Assembly: GCF_026000115.1 (NCBI RefSeq)
Contig: NZ_AP026867.1
Span: 62,001-126,000, forward strand
From: Aureispira anguillae
GTDB taxonomy: Bacteria; Bacteroidota; Bacteroidia; Chitinophagales; Saprospiraceae
Length of the DNA: 64,000 nucleotides
Direction of reading: 5' to 3'
Positions 28,706 through 38,225 of this stretch are shown one piece after another. The translations under genes and the position numbers were made by a program. A model generated the notes under the pieces. It was given only the letters and a program-made list of their open reading frames with translations, had not been told where the DNA came from and did no database searches. Position 1 is the stretch's first letter. The number at the start of each line of letters is the position of its first letter.

Positions 28706-28915
28706 GCATCTTTTAGAAATAGAAACAAAACTCTTAGCTAATTTTTAGTTCATAGAAGATCAATTTTTATTTCCTTTTTGTAACTTGTGGCAATGGCTAA
28801 GAACAAACTATTTTGGACAGATTGTGTTCTTTAATGGATTTGTTTAATGGTTATTTAATACAAGCTACTTTTTTATGTTTTTATCAACTAAAACGTAGTG
28901 CTCACGCAGAAAAAA

Positions 28916-28933
28916 ACTATCTCATGAGATAGT
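28916..28933. terminator. 18-bp palindrome, terminator-like on the minus strand
   Basis: ACTATCTCATGAGATAGT is a perfect palindrome. Read on the minus strand it is followed by TTTTTT, and on the plus strand by a weaker T-rich stretch. It lies between two plus-strand genes, so it may end the receptor transcript at 28705 or guard against antisense transcription. Confidence 0.45.
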
Positions 28934-29000
28934 CGTTTAGTTTTTCTTCAAAAAACATAAAAAAGCATCTGACATTATAAAAATCTAGAACTAAAAAAAT

Positions 29001-29702
29001 ATGAAAATAGGTGTATTGTTAGCAGGCAGTGGTGTGTATGATGGTTCTGAAATTCAAGAAGCTGTTTTTACACTTTTGGCGATTGCTGAGTGCGGTGCAA
29101 CCGCAATTTGTATTGCTCCTAATGAAGAGCAATATCATGTGGTTAATCATCTCACAGGAGAAGAAATGCCAGAAAAAAGAAATGTATTGATAGAATCGGC
29201 TCGTATCGCTCGTGGCAATGTAAGCGATTTGGCAACAGCAACAACAGATGATTTTGATGCCTTGGTGATTCCTGGCGGTTTTGGGGCTGCTAAAAACCTC
29301 AATCAATGGGCTATCAGTGGTCCTGAAGGGGCTATCAATGCTGATGTTAAGCGATTGATTTTAGCCATGGTAAAAGCCAAAAAACCAATTGCAGGTTTGT
29401 GTATGGGACCTACTGTTATAGCCAAAGCGTTAGAAGGAGAGGACATCAATGCTAGTTTGACGGTTGGTTCTACAGAAGAAGCATCTCCTTATGATATACA
29501 AGGAATTAGTGAAGGAATGAATAATATCGGTGCGATGACTGCTATGGCAACGGTAGAAGAGGTGATTGTTGATCATACCAACAGAATTGTAACGGCTCCT
29601 TGTTATATGATGGATGCAAGCATACAAGAAGTGCGAGAAAATATTGCTATGGCAATTATTGAATTGATCAATCTAGCGAATAATCCAGAAGAGGAGTCGT
29701 AA
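29001..29702 (+). CDS. elbB: ElbB-type glyoxalase (DJ-1/PfpI superfamily)
   Basis: 233 residues, slightly longer than E. coli ElbB. The DJ-1/PfpI fold is shown by MKIGVLLAGSGVYDGSEIQE at the N-terminus, the VIPGGFGAAKNL loop, and the nucleophile elbow PIAGLCMGPTVIA with Cys near residue 134. ElbB proteins have glyoxalase activity in vitro and were linked to isoprenoid synthesis in E. coli; the physiological role is uncertain. A DUF445 membrane protein follows after 33 bp on the same strand. Identification by motif is strong. Confidence 0.93.
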   Translation: MKIGVLLAGSGVYDGSEIQEAVFTLLAIAECGATAICIAPNEEQYHVVNHLTGEEMPEKRNVLIESARIARGNVSDLATATTDDFDALVIPGGFGAAKNLNQWAISGPEGAINADVKRLILAMVKAKKPIAGLCMGPTVIAKALEGEDINASLTVGSTEEASPYDIQGISEGMNNIGAMTAMATVEEVIVDHTNRIVTAPCYMMDASIQEVRENIAMAIIELINLANNPEEES

Positions 29703-29735
29703 AATTGCTTTAGTCACCCTTAATTCAAATCAATA

Positions 29736-30983
29736 GTGTGGGAATTAATTTCAAATGATTTAGATATTATATTATTGCCTTTTATTTCTGCAATAATAGG
29801 CTGGGGAACCAATGTATTGGCCCTAAAAATGACCTTTTATCCACTAGAATTTATTGGATTTAAGTTTGAAGGGATCAAGGCAATTGGTTGGGCTGGTTTG
29901 CCTCCTATTGGCTGGCAGGGGATTATTCCTTCGAAAGCAGAAAGCATGGCAAGTAAGGCGACCGATATGATTACCACCAAATTGATTGATGTAGAAGATC
30001 AGTTTGCTAGGATTAATCCTACTATTGTTGCGAAAGAAATGGAGTCTAGCATCTTGCGCTTAGCTCGTGAGGTAACCAATGAGGTAATGACAAAACATGT
30101 TCCGATGTGGAAGTTATTACCCAATAGTCAAAAAGAGAAAATATATGCCCGTGCAGCGGAGGAAATTCCCAGTGTTATTGAGGAAATTATGGAGGAGGTC
30201 AAAGTTAATATTACAGATGTATTTGACCTTAAGGCAATGGCGGTTAATCACCTAACGAATAATAAAGATTTATTGAATAGAATCTTTTTGGAAGTAGGGG
30301 ATAAGGAGTTTACCTTTATTGAGCGTTCGGGTTTTGTTTTTGGATTTATTTTTGGAATTTTTCAAGCAATTCTTTGGGTCTATTGCGAAGCACCTTGGCA
30401 ATTGCCTGTTGGAGGTTTGCTGGTTGGCTATTTGACCAATGTATTGGCACTAAGAATGATTTTTTCTCCTACAAATCCAATTCATATTTTTGGATTTAAG
30501 ATTCAAGGTTTGTTCATCAAGCGTCAGAAAGAGGTCTCTAGGGGCTATGCTCAATTGGTTTCTGAAAATGTAATGACAATGGACAATGTATTTACACAGA
30601 TGTTCAAAGGAGCAGGAGCTGATAAATTGGTTAAAATTATAGAGAAACATTCCAAAGAAGGCATTGATAAAACGGCAGGTTTTAATAGTTCTCTTATTAA
30701 ATTTACTTCTGGAACAGATACCTATGATGAGATTAAGATGATTGCCGTCAATCGTTTTATAGAAGCTGCCCCTGAACAAATTCACATCGTTTTTGACTAT
30801 GCCAAACAGGCACTAGACATTGAAGAAACCATGTATGTTAGAATGACGAATTTGCCACCCGATGAATTTGTAAATTTCTTGCGTCCAGTATTTCAGGAAG
30901 ACGAGTGGAAACTCATTTTGACAGGAGCTATATTGGGAATGATTGCAGGTTGTTTACAATTGTTGTTAACAACCGTTTTATAA
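29736..30983 (+). CDS. DUF445-family membrane protein
   Basis: 415 residues with a GTG start. A related hydrophobic motif occurs twice: IIGWGTNVLALKMTFYPLEF near the N-terminus and LLVGYLTNVLALRMIFSPTNP near residue 235. A helical soluble region lies between them and a membrane helix closes the C-terminus (GAILGMIAGCLQLLLTTVL). This duplicated TNxLAxxMxFxP pattern is the hallmark of the DUF445 family (YheB-like). Function unknown. The gene follows elbB and its last 6 bp overlap the convergent phosphatase gene. Confidence 0.88.
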   Translation: MWELISNDLDIILLPFISAIIGWGTNVLALKMTFYPLEFIGFKFEGIKAIGWAGLPPIGWQGIIPSKAESMASKATDMITTKLIDVEDQFARINPTIVAKEMESSILRLAREVTNEVMTKHVPMWKLLPNSQKEKIYARAAEEIPSVIEEIMEEVKVNITDVFDLKAMAVNHLTNNKDLLNRIFLEVGDKEFTFIERSGFVFGFIFGIFQAILWVYCEAPWQLPVGGLLVGYLTNVLALRMIFSPTNPIHIFGFKIQGLFIKRQKEVSRGYAQLVSENVMTMDNVFTQMFKGAGADKLVKIIEKHSKEGIDKTAGFNSSLIKFTSGTDTYDEIKMIAVNRFIEAAPEQIHIVFDYAKQALDIEETMYVRMTNLPPDEFVNFLRPVFQEDEWKLILTGAILGMIAGCLQLLLTTVL

Positions 30984-31310
30984 CTCTTCTTCTTCTAAAT
31001 AGAAGGCAAGAGAATTTTCTAAGAGTTGAATCAGCTCTTTATCCATATAGGGATAGTCATCGGGAATATCAAGCACAATAATTTCTTGTTCGTGTAGGGT
31101 ATCACGAAACGTTTTTTGTATTCTAGTTTTGTGCTTATTTTCCATGACAAAAATAATTTCTGCCCATTCGATCAGCTTCCAATTTAGACGCACTTGAGCA
31201 GAATGTTCCGTACCAGCAGATTTTACATTTAAGCCATTTCTATTTTTAAAAATGGTTTCGGCAGTTCTGCTGCGCCATTTGTTTTTACTACAAACAAAAA
31301 GTAAATTCAT
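30978..31310 (-). CDS. Small low-molecular-weight-type tyrosine phosphatase
   Basis: 110 residues, short compared with classical LMW-PTPs (about 150). The phosphate-binding loop is C7-S-K-N-K-W-R13-S14, fitting C-x5-R-S, and the distal LDIPDDYPYMD supplies the acidic general-acid region. The conserved SAGT and WAEIIFVMENKHKTRI segments match the COG4551-type predicted phosphatases. It probably removes phosphate from tyrosine or a small phosphoester; the substrate is unknown. Its 3' end overlaps the convergent DUF445 gene by 6 bp. Confidence 0.85.
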   Translation of the reverse strand: MNLLFVCSKNKWRSRTAETIFKNRNGLNVKSAGTEHSAQVRLNWKLIEWAEIIFVMENKHKTRIQKTFRDTLHEQEIIVLDIPDDYPYMDKELIQLLENSLAFYLEEEEL

Positions 31311-31348
31311 GGGTTTAATTTTAGATGATTTAATGTCATAGAGGAAGG

Positions 31349-31645
31349 CTAATTATTAGATGCTCTTTTAGGAGCTAAGTAGCGTTTGTATGCTTTTAAG
31401 GCTTCTAGCAATGCCATTTTTCGCAGTGGATATTGAGCATGCAAGTCGCCAGATGCTTGTTGAAAATAATTGTAAAAAGGATCATTATACATTTGACTCC
31501 CCGCAGAGCTATCCTTGGCTGTTGCATACTCTTTTGAGATGGCCATTGCTTGGAGCGCAACCCCAATATGTCCAGTAGAGGTCGTTGTTTCATCTAATAA
31601 CTTTATGAGGACATCAAGTTCCTCAATCACTTCCATTGTTGTCAT
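31349..31645 (-). CDS. Small hypothetical protein
   Basis: 98 residues, predicted mostly helical, without signal peptide or membrane segment. The sequence (EVIEELDVLIKLLDETTTS ... NYFQQASGDLHAQYPLRKMALLEALKAYKRYL) matches no family I recognise. It lies 38 bp upstream of the small phosphatase gene on the same strand, so the two may form an operon. Coding is supported by regular codon use and an ATG start; function unknown. Confidence 0.6.
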   Translation of the reverse strand: MTTMEVIEELDVLIKLLDETTTSTGHIGVALQAMAISKEYATAKDSSAGSQMYNDPFYNYFQQASGDLHAQYPLRKMALLEALKAYKRYLAPKRASNN

Positions 31646-31871
31646 TTTTTTAGGATTAATGGGTGAAAAAATTGGATGTTTTCATAAGTTAATGGCGCAC
31701 TCAAATTATCGCCATAACACCGCTTACTTTTAAAGATAGAGAGAAAAAATGAGATGACAAAAAGCCAATCCATCCTAAAATGTTAAGCAGGCGGACAAAA
31801 GGTGCCTATTGCATCGTAATAGCATAGTTGCTTTATTATTAATGTTTTATCTTGTAATGCTGTTGTTTTGC

Positions 31872-32888
31872 TTATTCCCTTATGATTTTGATCAATTCAC
31901 TACTGTCCATATCAGATTCTAAAACGATTAACTTTTTGCCTTCTTCACGTTCGATTTCTACAGCAGCAGTATTAGGAGGGATTTCGCCCAAATTATGAGC
32001 AATGAGTGTGAGTACATTTTCTCCTTTATTGAGTGCTACCCTAAACCCTTTTTTCTGAAGAGACAAGGTATATTTTTTGAGTATGAGTTGACCATTAAAT
32101 TCTAGTGAGATAATATCACCATCTTCTCTGTTGGAGTCCCAAACATGTATCCAGATAGAATCTTTAGGAACATGGATGGTTTCTTTGACGATCAATTTTC
32201 TATTGTTAAAATTAGGGACAACAGGAGGTTTGGGGTGGACAGTATCAACAGCAATGCTATCTACGGTCAGAATTTCAACGGTATCCACTTTATCTAGCGG
32301 TTCTATTGGCTCTTCTTTTTTGACAACAGGACTAGGAGGTGGGACAGGTTTTTTGGCAACGACAACAGGAGGTTTAGGAGGAGGGCTATAATTTCTTTTT
32401 CTTCTTCTTACCCAAATATGGGCAGGAGCACAAGACCTCTTGTCATCATTCCAACCTCTCCATTTACCTTCAAGGTATTCATATTTGCCGTCTTCAGACC
32501 AATTTAGGGTAGCTTGATTATAACAAAAACCTAGGTTTAAGGTGTTTTTAGTTTCAAATATTTTGGAAGTTGTACTGTATCGTACTTTTTGATTAAACAC
32601 ACTTGCTTTGATGGCAAAACGAGCAAAATGTGCTTTTTTTATCGCCTCATTGATGTAATACTCCCCTGTATAGCTCTTTTTCTTTTCATTGTATTTAAAG
32701 GTGAGTTGCAAATCATGTGTTTTGGTTCCTTTTTTCCAAAGACCACGTTCCCAGTAGTCTTTGTACCCATCCATAGAAGAGGCACCACTACTTTGATCTA
32801 GGTAGCCTTCCCATCTGCCAGATATATTTTGGGCTAAACTCCACTGAATACTAAGTAGACAAAAGAAGAGAATTAAATTTGATTTCAT
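31872..32888 (-). CDS. Exported hypothetical protein with proline-rich linker
   Basis: 338 residues. Signal peptide (ends QWSLAQ). The N-terminal domain (about 20-165) begins ISGRWEGYLDQ and continues YTGEYYINEA and YEYLEGKWRGW, resembling lipocalin-like or extracellular beta-barrel domains of Bacteroidota. A Pro/Lys/Val-rich linker (about 170-235) leads to a C-terminal beta domain with DSIWIHVWDSNREDGDIISL and GENVLTLIAHNLGEIPPNTA, a pattern seen in many exported Bacteroidota proteins. No enzyme motif. It is monocistronic. Function unknown. Confidence 0.75.
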   Translation of the reverse strand: MKSNLILFFCLLSIQWSLAQNISGRWEGYLDQSSGASSMDGYKDYWERGLWKKGTKTHDLQLTFKYNEKKKSYTGEYYINEAIKKAHFARFAIKASVFNQKVRYSTTSKIFETKNTLNLGFCYNQATLNWSEDGKYEYLEGKWRGWNDDKRSCAPAHIWVRRRKRNYSPPPKPPVVVAKKPVPPPSPVVKKEEPIEPLDKVDTVEILTVDSIAVDTVHPKPPVVPNFNNRKLIVKETIHVPKDSIWIHVWDSNREDGDIISLEFNGQLILKKYTLSLQKKGFRVALNKGENVLTLIAHNLGEIPPNTAAVEIEREEGKKLIVLESDMDSSELIKIIRE

Positions 32889-33033
32889 TGGTTGATTTTT
32901 ATGATGCTTTGTTATTAGGCTTCATCCTGCATTAGATAAGTCTACGCTTATTCGCTATTCTATTAAGTAATTGTCCAAAATAAAAATGGATTGCCCAAAG
33001 AATAATTTGGTGATTGATGGGAGGGTATTTTTA

Positions 33034-33885
33034 TTACGCTTCTCGGTACAATAAATTGTGTTGTTGACAAATTTCTTTTAAAAAAGCTCTCAAGGTAATA
33101 AAACTTTCGAAATTTCGGATTAGAACACAGAAAGGATCATAGATAGGGCTGGGGTTTATGTACCCATGGCAGCGAATTTTTTTTTGTAGGATTTTTTTCC
33201 CTTCTTTATATTCGATCAAGAGAAATTTTAAATCGCTTTTTATTTGATCCTCTTGCCCCAAGCCATTGGCTTGTATACTGACCAAATTTTTGATAGGGAG
33301 AGAAAGTATTTTGTGGCTAGGGTAGAATGTTCGATAAAAATCAATTCTATCAGGATAAATACTAATGTCACAGTTGGTCAGTTGCAAATAAAGGAATACC
33401 ATAAAAGCAAAACAGAGGGTCAGTATAGCTGTTGTTAGGAGTAGTTGAGGACCTAAATAGAAAGACCCTTGAATGGTTGTGCTAATATAAAGACTTATCG
33501 GAAAACCAATAGCAACGACAAAAAACAAGACCATACCATCAAAACCTCTGGTTGAAGGGCTGAAATGTTTTGGTTTGTTGTAGTCTAAAATATCTTGATA
33601 GCTACTAATCCCTGTTCCATACAATGCATTTTCGACCAATTGGGGCAGCTGCTCAAAAGTTGTCAGGTAATAAAGTCCTTCCGTCTCGATTAGGCGCAAG
33701 TTATGCCGTCCAACCTCTTGATACATTAAAGCATCCAATTGATTGATGTTATCCTCTTCTCTAGGGTATGTTTTTTTTAATAGCTTGGTATAACCTTTTT
33801 CCTGAGCAATTTCCCATATATCATCCACCCACAACAAACGTTGTGTTTCCTCTAGCACTTTGTAAGCAAGCTCTAAGTAGGTCAT
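33034..33885 (-). CDS. Membrane protein with possible N-terminal HARE-HTH domain
   Basis: 283 residues. The first about 90 residues (TYLELAYKVLEETQRLLWVD, IWEIAQEKGY, a DALMYQEV segment, then YYLT) resemble the HARE-HTH winged-helix pattern found in restriction-associated and RNA-polymerase delta proteins. Two membrane helices follow at about 118-140 and 147-170. The C-terminal portion has a PH-like beta pattern (DISIYPDRIDFYRTFYPSHK ... LPIKNLVSIQANGLG). A DNA-binding-like domain on a membrane protein is unusual; the HARE-HTH assignment is tentative. It is monocistronic, between two unrelated genes. Confidence 0.65.
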   Translation of the reverse strand: MTYLELAYKVLEETQRLLWVDDIWEIAQEKGYTKLLKKTYPREEDNINQLDALMYQEVGRHNLRLIETEGLYYLTTFEQLPQLVENALYGTGISSYQDILDYNKPKHFSPSTRGFDGMVLFFVVAIGFPISLYISTTIQGSFYLGPQLLLTTAILTLCFAFMVFLYLQLTNCDISIYPDRIDFYRTFYPSHKILSLPIKNLVSIQANGLGQEDQIKSDLKFLLIEYKEGKKILQKKIRCHGYINPSPIYDPFCVLIRNFESFITLRAFLKEICQQHNLLYREA

Positions 33886-34087
33886 AAGATGATAAATTAG
33901 TAAATAATGGTTGTAAACTCATGGATTATAGTTAAATATAAGGTTTAGATTTTATAATCTAACATAAATTGACCAAAAAGTTGGTTCAGGTGCTTGCTCC
34001 ATGTATCCGCAAATACTAATAATTTACCTAGTTAGGCAGAGAACAATACCGCTTCAAAAATCAATAGTGTAATAAACTTAAAGGTTA

Positions 34088-35968
34088 TTATGCCATCTGA
34101 TCGACCTCTTGAAAATGAAGGATATAATTTGTTCCTTTCTTTTTATCATCTTTTAGAATGGTTCCGTTGAGTTGAACGGCAAGCTGCTTAATCAGGTTTA
34201 GCCCCAAGGAATGATGTTTTTGAGCAGAAAGATCTGTTGTAAAACCAATGCCATCATCCCCTATTTCCAATAAAAAATTAGGCGGATCTAACATTTTCAT
34301 TTTTATGGACAACGTGCCAGGAGTCTGGTCTACAATCCCATATTTAAGTGAATTTGTTGTCACCTCATTAATTAACAAACCGAGAGGAATAGCAGTATCT
34401 ATATTGAGAAATAAATCTGGAACATCTATATTAACTTGGATTTGATGTTCAACCCCTTTAATGGAAATAACTAACTTGTCAATTAGCTGTTTTAGATAGC
34501 TGTTGTAGTTTATTTTAGAAAAATCATTGGATTGGTAAAGCATTTCGTGGATCATTGCCATAGAATTAATTCTATATTGGCTATTGCTAAATAATACTTT
34601 CATCTTGGGATCTTCAATATTATAACTTTGAAGACTTAACAAGCTTGTGATTACTTGCAAATTATTTTTTACACGATGATGGATCTCTTTTAACAAAATG
34701 TCTTTTTCTTCATTCTGTTGATTGATTTTAGCCATATTAAGCGTTAACCCTTCGTTGTTTTTATTTCTCAACCTAAGAATGAGCAAGGTGAAGATCAAGA
34801 TACTAAAAAGCCCAATAATAGATGCCCATTGAAAATAATCTTTGAGTCGATTATTTTGCATTTCAATATTGTTTTTTTCTTTAAGAAAGGTCAACTCTTT
34901 TTCCTTTTCGTTGATTCTGAATCTTGCCTCTATTTCTAACGCTAGTTTTTCATTTTGTTGCTGATTGATTACTTGGGTTAAATCAATCCATTTTTTTTGA
35001 AAGAGCAAGCAGGAATCTAATTTGGACTGTTCTTCATAAAGTGCTGAAAGATCTTGATAAATAGATAATATAATATTTAGATCACCCAATGTATCGGCAT
35101 AGACTAGTGCCTTATTGTACCATTGTGAGGCAATAAAGGCTTGACCAATGGTTTTATGGTATAAACCATAATCGCTATAATGACTAATGGCTATTCGAGG
35201 AAACTTTGAATTTTTAGGAAGAGAAAAGTTTTTGTCATAAAACATTTTGGCAGAATCTAGATGACCCATTTTGAGATAGACAGTTCCAATATTGGATAAA
35301 TTGACACTGGTCCCAAAGGTATCTTTAATCATCTGTTTTATTTCTAGTGCTTTTTTATAAAGCGGAAGCGCTGCATTTAAATGTCCCGTTAAGCGTTTTA
35401 TTTCCCCTAGGTTGTTTAGTATATTAGAGAGTGCTTTGGTGTGATGATTCTTTTTAGCGATCCAATAAGCGGTTTTCCAGTATTTTTCGGCTTTTGAATA
35501 ATCTTTCTGGTTATAATAAACACCACCAATTCTTGTGTATATGTAAGCTTTTAGCTGACTGTCTTGGCTATTTAAGGCTTTTTCTTTTTCTAAGAAAGTC
35601 TCTTTTTCTGATGAAAGGGAGTTGGATCTGAGGGTATGGAAACGACCCTCTATTAGTTTAGAGCCTTTGAATAAAAATTCAAGTGCCTTATTATGGTTTC
35701 TTTTGGTATCATAAAATACACCTAGCTGATAATAAATACTACCCAATAGATAGTTATCTTTTTCTTCTTTTCCTTTTTCTATCAGCTGATTAAACTTTTC
35801 AGTAGCTTTTGCATATTCTTGCTGTGCATAGAGCGTTTTGCCTTGTTCTAGCAACTGTTCTAATGCAATTGATAGAGGTTGTGCTAAACTATTGTGATAG
35901 GATAGAACAATTAAGAAAAAAGTAATGACGCAAAGAGCATAATGCTTCATTTTAACAAGGGGGATCAT
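34088..35968 (-). CDS. TPR-containing sensor histidine kinase, HisKA_2 type
   Basis: 626 residues from the ATG at 35968; a TTG at 35992 would sit at the predicted transcription start. Signal peptide (ends HNSLAQ); five to six TPRs (about 35-350); one membrane helix (about 378-398, WASIIGLFSILIFTLLILRL); then a kinase core. The phospho-acceptor box EIHHRVKNNLQVITSLLSLQ puts His at about residue 430. The N-box INEVTTNSLKYG and the G-box GDDGIGF and GLNLIKQL are present. It is predicted to sense through periplasmic TPRs and phosphorylate a cytoplasmic response regulator. No receiver-domain gene is adjacent, so it is an orphan kinase here. Confidence 0.9.
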   Translation of the reverse strand: MIPLVKMKHYALCVITFFLIVLSYHNSLAQPLSIALEQLLEQGKTLYAQQEYAKATEKFNQLIEKGKEEKDNYLLGSIYYQLGVFYDTKRNHNKALEFLFKGSKLIEGRFHTLRSNSLSSEKETFLEKEKALNSQDSQLKAYIYTRIGGVYYNQKDYSKAEKYWKTAYWIAKKNHHTKALSNILNNLGEIKRLTGHLNAALPLYKKALEIKQMIKDTFGTSVNLSNIGTVYLKMGHLDSAKMFYDKNFSLPKNSKFPRIAISHYSDYGLYHKTIGQAFIASQWYNKALVYADTLGDLNIILSIYQDLSALYEEQSKLDSCLLFQKKWIDLTQVINQQQNEKLALEIEARFRINEKEKELTFLKEKNNIEMQNNRLKDYFQWASIIGLFSILIFTLLILRLRNKNNEGLTLNMAKINQQNEEKDILLKEIHHRVKNNLQVITSLLSLQSYNIEDPKMKVLFSNSQYRINSMAMIHEMLYQSNDFSKINYNSYLKQLIDKLVISIKGVEHQIQVNIDVPDLFLNIDTAIPLGLLINEVTTNSLKYGIVDQTPGTLSIKMKMLDPPNFLLEIGDDGIGFTTDLSAQKHHSLGLNLIKQLAVQLNGTILKDDKKKGTNYILHFQEVDQMA

Positions 35969-36001
35969 TGTTGATTTATGGTGTTCAGTCAAAATTTACT
36001 G

Positions 36002-36009
36002 CAAAGGTA
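36002..36009 (-). promoter_or_regulatory. -7 box upstream of the histidine kinase
   Basis: CAAAGGTA on the plus strand reads TACCTTTG on the minus strand, a match to TAnnTTTG. It is 34 bp before the ATG at 35968 and helps choose that start. Confidence 0.45.
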
Positions 36010-36204
36010 AAAAAAAAGAATAAAATATTAACATGAATTTTAATAAAAAAGATTGATTATGATTGTGTTATGTTTTTTGTTGAGTAAGGGGTAATATACA
36101 GGACAATATTAATTACTTGATTTATTGTTTGCGCAAGAATAATGCCGATAACGAATAATGTTAATTTTAGGATTATTCTGCGATTATTAGATCTGTTTTA
36201 AATA

Positions 36205-36470
36205 AAATAATTTTGGTTCTTTGACAACCCGTAAACTACCTTGCTTGCTTATTACTACTTTTGTTATAAGTTATAGGTTGTAAGTCGTATGTCCTGTATT
36301 TACAGGAACTAAGCATACGACTTACGACCTATAACTTTCTACTAAGAAAAATAGTTAAAAGCTTACCCTTTTTTAGTGTTTACTACACGATTAACTGCGT
36401 TGCTACTTTGTAGTTACTACGTGAGCCTTGTTACTCACTCTGTTCGGGTTTTTAAAGAACCATAATTTTA
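36205..36470. repeat. Putative miniature inverted-repeat element (~265 bp)
   Basis: Ends are inverted: TGGTTCTTTGACAACCCG (36214-36231) and CGGGTTTTTAAAGAACCA (36445-36462) match at 16 of 18 positions. AT-rich flanks are also partly inverted. Inside is a long stem: arms at 36268-36291 and 36314-36337 are 24 bp with one mismatch. Nested in it is a smaller hairpin TCCTGTA/TACAGGA (36292-36298 and 36301-36307). There is no ORF. The structure fits a MITE or foldback element, or a structured RNA; no second copy is in the window. Confidence 0.6.
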
Positions 36471-36614
36471 GTACAGAGCACACTTAAAACAGGAATAAGA
36501 ACCCTAGCAAACTGCGCTTTATCGAGAATGGATAGTTAGAACATTTTGCTTTTAATACTGATAAGAGTTTTTAAGCTTACTCAGGGCTAAAGTTCAAAAA
36601 AATGGATAATCCAC

Positions 36615-38225
36615 TTACCAATATTTAAAAACGGGAAATGGAACAATTTTATTGTTGACCCCTAATTGATAAAGTGCTTTGTCGAAAAAATTCCACGTTA
36701 CTAAGCCATCATCAGACTGTGGTTCGAGCATATAAAAGATAAGATGGGCTAGGGGTTGAGCAAGGTCTATTTTATAATCGCCTTTTTGGTATTGTTTTGT
36801 TTGAGGGCTAAATTCGCCCGTTAGATGAATCATATTGTGACGTTCGAATGCTCTTTTGTTGACTTCCAATTTATGAATCCAAAAGACTTCTCCCGAAAAA
36901 GAAGTGGGTTGTTCTAATTGTTCAACAATAACACCATGTGCTTTTAGGTGTTCAACGATATGAGTAAATTTTGCAGGAATAATATATCCTCTAGGAACCG
37001 TAGCAGTGAGCGTTGCCTCAAAAGCGCTATAATTGGTGACATTTTCAACATCAATAATATGATGGGTTCGAATGTAGTTCGTTTTACCTAAGCTGTCTAT
37101 AGAAGTAATATATTCGTATGTTCTGAGTTTTAAGGGATGATTGGTTGGTACCATCTTAAAACGAACACCATTTTTATACTGTCCAGCTTGGTTTTTTATT
37201 TTTTGTATGGTTTCCGTTTCGCTTTTTTGATTGACTGCTTGGATTTGTTTGCCATGGGCATTGGTGAATTCTAAAATTTCAACAATAAACTTATGGGCAG
37301 AATTAATTCTATGGTAAAATTTATCGTGCGCAAAGGTTTCACTAAGAATCGCTATTTTATTGCGCAACCCAAATTGATTAACCAAATAACGAGGATGGTG
37401 ATTGTAGGTATAAAAATTTTTGGGCGGCCAACCTTGACTTAGAGAATAACCACCATAAATATCAAAATGCAAATCATATTTGTCTAGTACTGCTTTTTTG
37501 ATTTTTGGCAGCATAATATCTTTGGTATAAGTAGAGGTGGCAGGATGTCCTGCAAAGTGGTAACTATGGGCATAAGTTAGTTCATTGCCATGCCAAACAC
37601 CATTGGTGGTGTGCAAATCGACAAATACATCAGGATTCCACCTTAAGATTAAGTTTTTCATCAAGCCTTGGGTTTCAACAGCTTCCATTTTGATGCCATC
37701 TCTATTCAGATCCCAATCTCCTCCACTGCGTCTACTTCCTGCTAAATGAGGGCAATGTTCTTGCGATTTTCGATGAGTGGAAGATAACTTATTGTTGCCA
37801 TCAGGATTATAATTAGGGGTGAAAATAACAATTTGATTGTTGAGCAAATGTTTTTTGTCGCCTAGCAGCATTTCTCGCATCAAGATCATCAATGCCTCCT
37901 TGCCCTCTACTTCGCCTCCATGAATATTTCCTTGGAAATAAACAACAGGTTTGCCCGAAGCCAGTGCTTCTTTGGGGCTGCTAATTTTAGGATTCGCCAT
38001 AACAACTAAAGGAACAGGTCGCCCGCTGTCACTCACCAGCATGATTTCGGTATGCACCCACTCGCTTTTGTGCTTAATTGCATCAATAAAAGCAAGGACG
38101 TCTTCAGAGGTAGAGGTTTTGTCAAATGCCGTTTTTTCAGGAGTAGTTAGCAATTCGGGACTATATTGAGCCCATAGCCCTACAACATTAACAAATACTA
38201 AACTAATAATACCTAAAATTTTCAT
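36615..38225 (-). CDS. M14-family zinc carboxypeptidase, exported
   Basis: 536 residues. Signal peptide (ends VGLWAQ). The M14 metal site is visible: the HxxE motif in GNIHGGEVEGKEA and the third-ligand His in PDVFVDLHTTNGVWH, with RSGGDWDLNRDG between them as in this family. The predicted role is removal of C-terminal residues from peptides or peptidoglycan stem peptides, in the periplasm or outside the cell. The C-terminal about 180 residues form an extra domain with no recognised motif. Its ATG overlaps the murI stop codon (ATGA), so translation is coupled to a cell-wall gene, which favours a peptidoglycan link. Substrate unproven. Confidence 0.88.
   Translation of the reverse strand: MKILGIISLVFVNVVGLWAQYSPELLTTPEKTAFDKTSTSEDVLAFIDAIKHKSEWVHTEIMLVSDSGRPVPLVVMANPKISSPKEALASGKPVVYFQGNIHGGEVEGKEALMILMREMLLGDKKHLLNNQIVIFTPNYNPDGNNKLSSTHRKSQEHCPHLAGSRRSGGDWDLNRDGIKMEAVETQGLMKNLILRWNPDVFVDLHTTNGVWHGNELTYAHSYHFAGHPATSTYTKDIMLPKIKKAVLDKYDLHFDIYGGYSLSQGWPPKNFYTYNHHPRYLVNQFGLRNKIAILSETFAHDKFYHRINSAHKFIVEILEFTNAHGKQIQAVNQKSETETIQKIKNQAGQYKNGVRFKMVPTNHPLKLRTYEYITSIDSLGKTNYIRTHHIIDVENVTNYSAFEATLTATVPRGYIIPAKFTHIVEHLKAHGVIVEQLEQPTSFSGEVFWIHKLEVNKRAFERHNMIHLTGEFSPQTKQYQKGDYKIDLAQPLAHLIFYMLEPQSDDGLVTWNFFDKALYQLGVNNKIVPFPVFKYW

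Larger units (their letters stand above)
35969..36614. other. Gene-free region, 646 bp
   Basis: Holds the kinase promoter (36002-36009), an AT-rich stretch, the foldback element at 36205-36470, and about 140 bp of unremarkable sequence before the carboxypeptidase stop codon. The segment GTAGTTACTACGTGAG followed by TTACTCAC near 36410-36440 forms further small inverted repeats. Confidence 0.5.
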
